This document shows positions 61,359 to 64,000 of a stretch of 64,000 nt of DNA, in pieces. Source of the DNA: Coprenecus sp902388455 (GTDB taxonomy: Bacteria > Bacteroidota > Bacteroidia > Bacteroidales > UBA932); contig OZ007032.1 of assembly GCA_963931615.1 (NCBI GenBank), positions 868,001-932,000 of the forward strand, read 5' to 3'. Both the position numbers and the translations under genes were made by a program. The notes beneath the pieces were generated by a model, which made no database searches, was not told the origin of the DNA, and saw nothing but the letters and a program-made list of their open reading frames with translations. How positions within the stretch are numbered: position 1 is the first letter of the stretch; the number at the start of each line of letters is the position of its first letter.

Positions 61359-62645
61359 ATGATACAGGAATTCAGATTCAAAAACTTTAAGTCTTTCAAG
61401 GACGAGGCGGTCTTCAGTTTCGAGCCTGTCAAGGATGAGCCGGTAAACAGGGTGGTGGTGATGCCGGACGGAACGAAGCTGCTCAGGTTTTCAGTTGTAT
61501 TCGGTGCGAATGCTTCTGGAAAGTCCAACTTTCTGGATGCGTTCGAGTTCCTGCATGAATTCTGGACTGCCGTTCCGGCCAGAAAGGATATCTCGACAAG
61601 GGTTATTCCTTTTTTATTGGATAAAGAGACTCCGCAGCAGGATACGTCTTTTGAGGTTAAGTTTTATATTGGAGGTGTCCGTTACTGGTATAAGCTGAGC
61701 CTGAATAGGGAACGTGTGTCATCGGAGTCTCTGTATTTTTATGATTCGAATCAGCCGACACGTGTTTTCTGGAGAGAATATGAGAACGGGGCTTCTGTGG
61801 TTAAGTTCAATCCGAGTGTGGTTAAGCTGAAAGCAGCGGAGGTGGACGCAGTCAATATAAATTGCTGGAAGAACATGTCGTTGTTTGCCTCGATGTCCAG
61901 GGTCAATCTCAATGTGGAGCATGTGGACTCAGTGATACAGTGGATTAAAGATAAGTGGATGGACAATGTTACCGGGCAGACGGAACTATCGGCGTATGCA
62001 AAGAATAAGTTGCTTCATGATGAGGCTTTCCGGGAATATCTGAAGTCTTTCACGAAAAAGGCAGACCTTAGAATAGAGGAGATAGCGGTCAAGGAAATAC
62101 CGCTGAATCTTGATAAGCATCAACTGGAGATAATCTCGCATTCGGAGTTCATTGATGACAATACTAAGGAAAGAATTCTGCAGAATGGATTTATAAATGA
62201 TATCAGGACAGAGTTCAAAATCAGGGTTAAGAATGTTAGGGGGGAAGAAGAGTATTTTCTGCCTGAAAGCAGTCAGTCTGACGGAACTAACCGTGTGATG
62301 GAGATAGAATCCGCATTGTATGCTGCTATAAAAGCCGGGGCTTTTCTTGCCATAGATGAAGTAGAGGCTTCGCTTCATCCTTTCCTGCTGGATTTTATCC
62401 TGGACAGATTTCTGAAAGAGGAAAATAACGAATCGCAACTGCTGGTTACTACGCATTATGACCCTCTGCTTGACAGTATAAACGATTTGTTTGGAAAAGA
62501 TTCTGTGTGGTTTACAGAAAAAAGTGAGGACGGGAGCACTGAACTCTTCCCATTGACGGATTTTAAAGGACTGAACAAACTGAGTTCCATCAGAAATTCA
62601 TACAAAAACGGGCGTTTCGGTGCGGTTCCGGAGATTTATGTATAG
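61359..62645 (+). CDS. RloA-like AAA ATPase (AbiL-type defence pair)
   Basis: 428 residues from ATG 61359 (MIQEFRFKNFKSFKDEAVFS); the upstream open frame has no such family start. SMC/OLD-like ATPase with Walker A GANASGKS at 49-56, signature-like SSQSDGTNRVMEIES and Walker B FLAIDEVEASLHP, then LLVTTHYDPLLD. Such ATPases sense or load a nuclease effector; here that is the RloB gene 15 bases downstream. AbiL of Lactococcus is a pair of this type. Confidence 0.85.
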   Translation: MIQEFRFKNFKSFKDEAVFSFEPVKDEPVNRVVVMPDGTKLLRFSVVFGANASGKSNFLDAFEFLHEFWTAVPARKDISTRVIPFLLDKETPQQDTSFEVKFYIGGVRYWYKLSLNRERVSSESLYFYDSNQPTRVFWREYENGASVVKFNPSVVKLKAAEVDAVNINCWKNMSLFASMSRVNLNVEHVDSVIQWIKDKWMDNVTGQTELSAYAKNKLLHDEAFREYLKSFTKKADLRIEEIAVKEIPLNLDKHQLEIISHSEFIDDNTKERILQNGFINDIRTEFKIRVKNVRGEEEYFLPESSQSDGTNRVMEIESALYAAIKAGAFLAIDEVEASLHPFLLDFILDRFLKEENNESQLLVTTHYDPLLDSINDLFGKDSVWFTEKSEDGSTELFPLTDFKGLNKLSSIRNSYKNGRFGAVPEIYV

Positions 62646-62660
62646 TTTAATTATTGTATT

Positions 62661-63248
62661 ATGGGTAGAATTAGGAAAGAGAGAGAATTGAGGCGGCCCA
62701 AAATAACTGTTATAGGGGAAGGGTTGACCGAGAGATGGTATTTCAATCATCTGAGGAGTGTAAAAGGTTTTAAGTATGACTGTAAGCCGAGGTTTTTCTC
62801 CGAGCAGTCGTACTCCGAAATGGAAAAACTTATTGATTCTGTCGTCGGGCAAGGTGGTTTTGCCGTCTGTGTTTGTGATGCGGATGTGACCCGAGTGGAT
62901 GATGCTGCAAAGTCCGGACTTGGGGGCATGAAAGAAAAATATAAAGACAGCCAAGATGTTTTGATATGTGACAGCATGCCGTCGATAGAGTTTTGGTTTT
63001 TGATTCATTACTTGAATACAGCAAAGTATTTTGCCGATTCAAAAGCAGTGATAGTCAAGTTGCGTGAATGGCTTCCTGAATATAGAAAGACCGGCCGTTT
63101 TTTGGAAAAACGCAAATGGGTTGAAGATCTGTGCAGCGATGGGAGACTGGATGAGGCATGTGTGCGGGCATCTGCAATGAAAGAAGATTCGCAATCGTAT
63201 TCAAATGTCTACAAAGCCATAACTTTGTTTGCCGGTCAAGAGAGATAA
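62661..63248 (+). CDS. RloB-like TOPRIM effector
   Basis: 195 residues. TOPRIM-like motifs are visible: GEGLTE (E20, E24) and CDADVTR (D73, D75), followed by the conserved DSMPSIEFWFLIHY. RloB-family proteins are the presumed nuclease or effector of RloAB/AbiL systems. Coupled to the ATPase gene (15-base gap). By the pair, abortive infection is likely; trigger unknown. PARIS-like AriA/AriB is a related alternative but uses a different effector (DUF4435). Confidence 0.82.
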   Translation: MGRIRKERELRRPKITVIGEGLTERWYFNHLRSVKGFKYDCKPRFFSEQSYSEMEKLIDSVVGQGGFAVCVCDADVTRVDDAAKSGLGGMKEKYKDSQDVLICDSMPSIEFWFLIHYLNTAKYFADSKAVIVKLREWLPEYRKTGRFLEKRKWVEDLCSDGRLDEACVRASAMKEDSQSYSNVYKAITLFAGQER

Positions 63249-63253
63249 GGTAA

Positions 63254-63285
63254 TTTGGAGTTATCCCCCGAAAACACTAAGTTTG
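63254..63285 (+). promoter_or_regulatory. Promoter of the GH105 gene
   Basis: TTTG at 63254-63257, 20 bases, TAAGTTTG at 63278-63285. Full consensus, 25 bases before the ATG. Confidence 0.7.
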
Positions 63286-63310
63286 CCCCGCATTTTAAAG
63301 GAACCGTTAT

Positions 63311-64000
63311 ATGAAAAAACACATCGTGACGATAATGGCGCTGACGGCGCTGGTGACAGTGGGGGCTGGGGCGCAGGCTCCTGAGGCTCAGGAGGTAAAA
63401 TCAATGCTTAGGCTTGTGGCTGACTGGGAGAGGGCAAATCATCTGATAGATGAGGGGGAGCACGGCGATCTGGCCTGGACGCAGGCGGCGATGTATGTGG
63501 GGATGCTGGACTGGGCCGAGGTGGCTGAGAGGGAGGACGGTGATGACAGCTACTATCAGTGGATAAGGAGGATAGGGCGGAGGAACAGCTGGCAGACGGG
63601 GAAGATGATGTACCATGCGGACGACATTGCGGTGTCGCAGGCGTGGCTGACGATGTATGAGAAATACCGTGAACGCAATATGCTGCTGCCGACACTGGCG
63701 CGGACGGAGTTCGTGCTCAGGTATCCCTCGTGCAGCACTCTCGAACTGGACTATACGGATGGGGCGACTCTCGAGCGCTGGTCCTGGTGCGACGCGCTGT
63801 TCATGGCTCCTCCGGTGTATGCGAGGATGTATGTCCTGACAGGAAGACCGGAGTTCCTCGAGTTCATGGACCGCGAGTACAAGGCTACCTATGAATATAT
63901 GTACGATAAGGAGGCCCGGCTCTTCTACCGCGACTGGCGGTATTTCGATGACCGGGAAGACAACGGAGAGAAGGTGTTCTGGGGCCGCGGCAACGGCTGG
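63311..64000 (+). CDS. Glycoside hydrolase family 105 (unsaturated rhamnogalacturonyl hydrolase), 3' end outside window
   Basis: 230 codons to the window edge. Signal peptide (about 1-22, VGAGAQA). GH88/105 alpha/alpha-barrel features: WTQAAMYVGMLDWAEV, HADDIAVSQAWLTMYEKY, WSWCDALFMAPPVYARM (the Asp is in the position of the catalytic acid) and DWRYFD...VFWGRGNGW. It hydrolyses unsaturated uronyl residues released from pectin or similar polysaccharides in the periplasm. First sign of ordinary metabolic genes after the defence island. Confidence 0.88.
   Translation, partial: MKKHIVTIMALTALVTVGAGAQAPEAQEVKSMLRLVADWERANHLIDEGEHGDLAWTQAAMYVGMLDWAEVAEREDGDDSYYQWIRRIGRRNSWQTGKMMYHADDIAVSQAWLTMYEKYRERNMLLPTLARTEFVLRYPSCSTLELDYTDGATLERWSWCDALFMAPPVYARMYVLTGRPEFLEFMDREYKATYEYMYDKEARLFYRDWRYFDDREDNGEKVFWGRGNGW

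Noticed and set aside
61359..63248. PARIS system (AriA/AriB)
   Set aside because: The ATPase is compatible, but the effector has RloB-type GEGLTE and CDAD motifs with the SMPSIEFWF segment, not DUF4435 features that I know.

Overview
The window is a 64 kb chromosomal segment from an anaerobic Bacteroidota, most likely order Bacteroidales; I cannot name a genus. The evidence is the sodium-pumping methylmalonyl-CoA decarboxylase operon, FimA/Mfa2-type fimbriae, DUF4301, DUF3467 and DKNYY proteins, lipoproteins with SxxC or similar lipoboxes, and promoters of the Bacteroidales form TTTG-N19/20-TAnnTTTG (found intact before DUF4301, tRNA-Lys, an aldo/keto reductase, a toxin-antitoxin-like pair, a toxin-antitoxin-chaperone operon and a GH105 gene). 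Shine-Dalgarno sequences are generally absent, as usual for the group.

Layout. 1-5.6 kb: minus-strand operon for propionate formation (TPR protein, YebC, methylmalonyl-CoA epimerase, decarboxylase alpha, a lamin-tail/OadG fusion, biotin carrier, and the membrane beta subunit cut by the window start). 5.6-20 kb: core genes (recF, DUF721, DUF4301, GtrA, deoxyhypusine synthase-like, ffh, folD, a TlpA-like lipoprotein, an MlrC-like peptidase, flavodoxin, DUF308, C69 peptidase, SDR, tRNA-Lys(CTT), Tat-exported aldo/keto reductase). 20-22.6 kb: a scarred segment with a frameshifted orphan gene, a small antitoxin-like gene, an in-frame chimera of a GNAT toxin and a WecA/MraY-type sugar-phosphate transferase, and a WbuC cupin, which looks like the remnant of a deleted surface-polysaccharide locus. 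22.6-38 kb: AAA/PD-(D/E)XK protein, bile-salt-hydrolase-like enzyme, Maf/KdsC/DUF2520/DUF3467 operon, valS, thioesterase, palindromic repeats, DUF4143 ATPase, tatAC, ABC-F, rlmB, M28 peptidase. 38-43 kb: a three-gene type V fimbria operon. 43.4-47.7 kb: AmmeMemoRadiSam genes (AmrB-AmrA fusion plus a frameshifted and short radical SAM gene), an MFS exporter and a DKNYY repeat protein.

47.7-63.2 kb is a defence island, visibly more AT-rich than the flanks in most genes. It holds a Vsr mismatch endonuclease, a toxin/HTH/SecB-like chaperone operon with palindromic operators on its promoter, and a tightly packed five-gene minus-strand operon: C5-cytosine methyltransferase, MORC-type GHKL ATPase, Z1 superfamily 2 helicase, DUF4420 PD-(D/E)XK nuclease and an unrecognised 754-residue protein built from two pairs of internal repeats. 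Next come a small gene interrupted by an intact IS256-family element (exact 9-bp target duplication; the old reading frame can be rebuilt), an HNH protein, and an RloA/RloB (AbiL-like) pair. The window ends in a GH105 glycoside hydrolase.

The best candidate for a poorly described system is the Dcm-MORC-Z1-DUF4420 operon with its 754-residue fifth component. MORC/Z1/DUF4420 associations have been predicted before as restriction-like systems; the fifth protein and its repeat architecture are what I cannot match to a named family.
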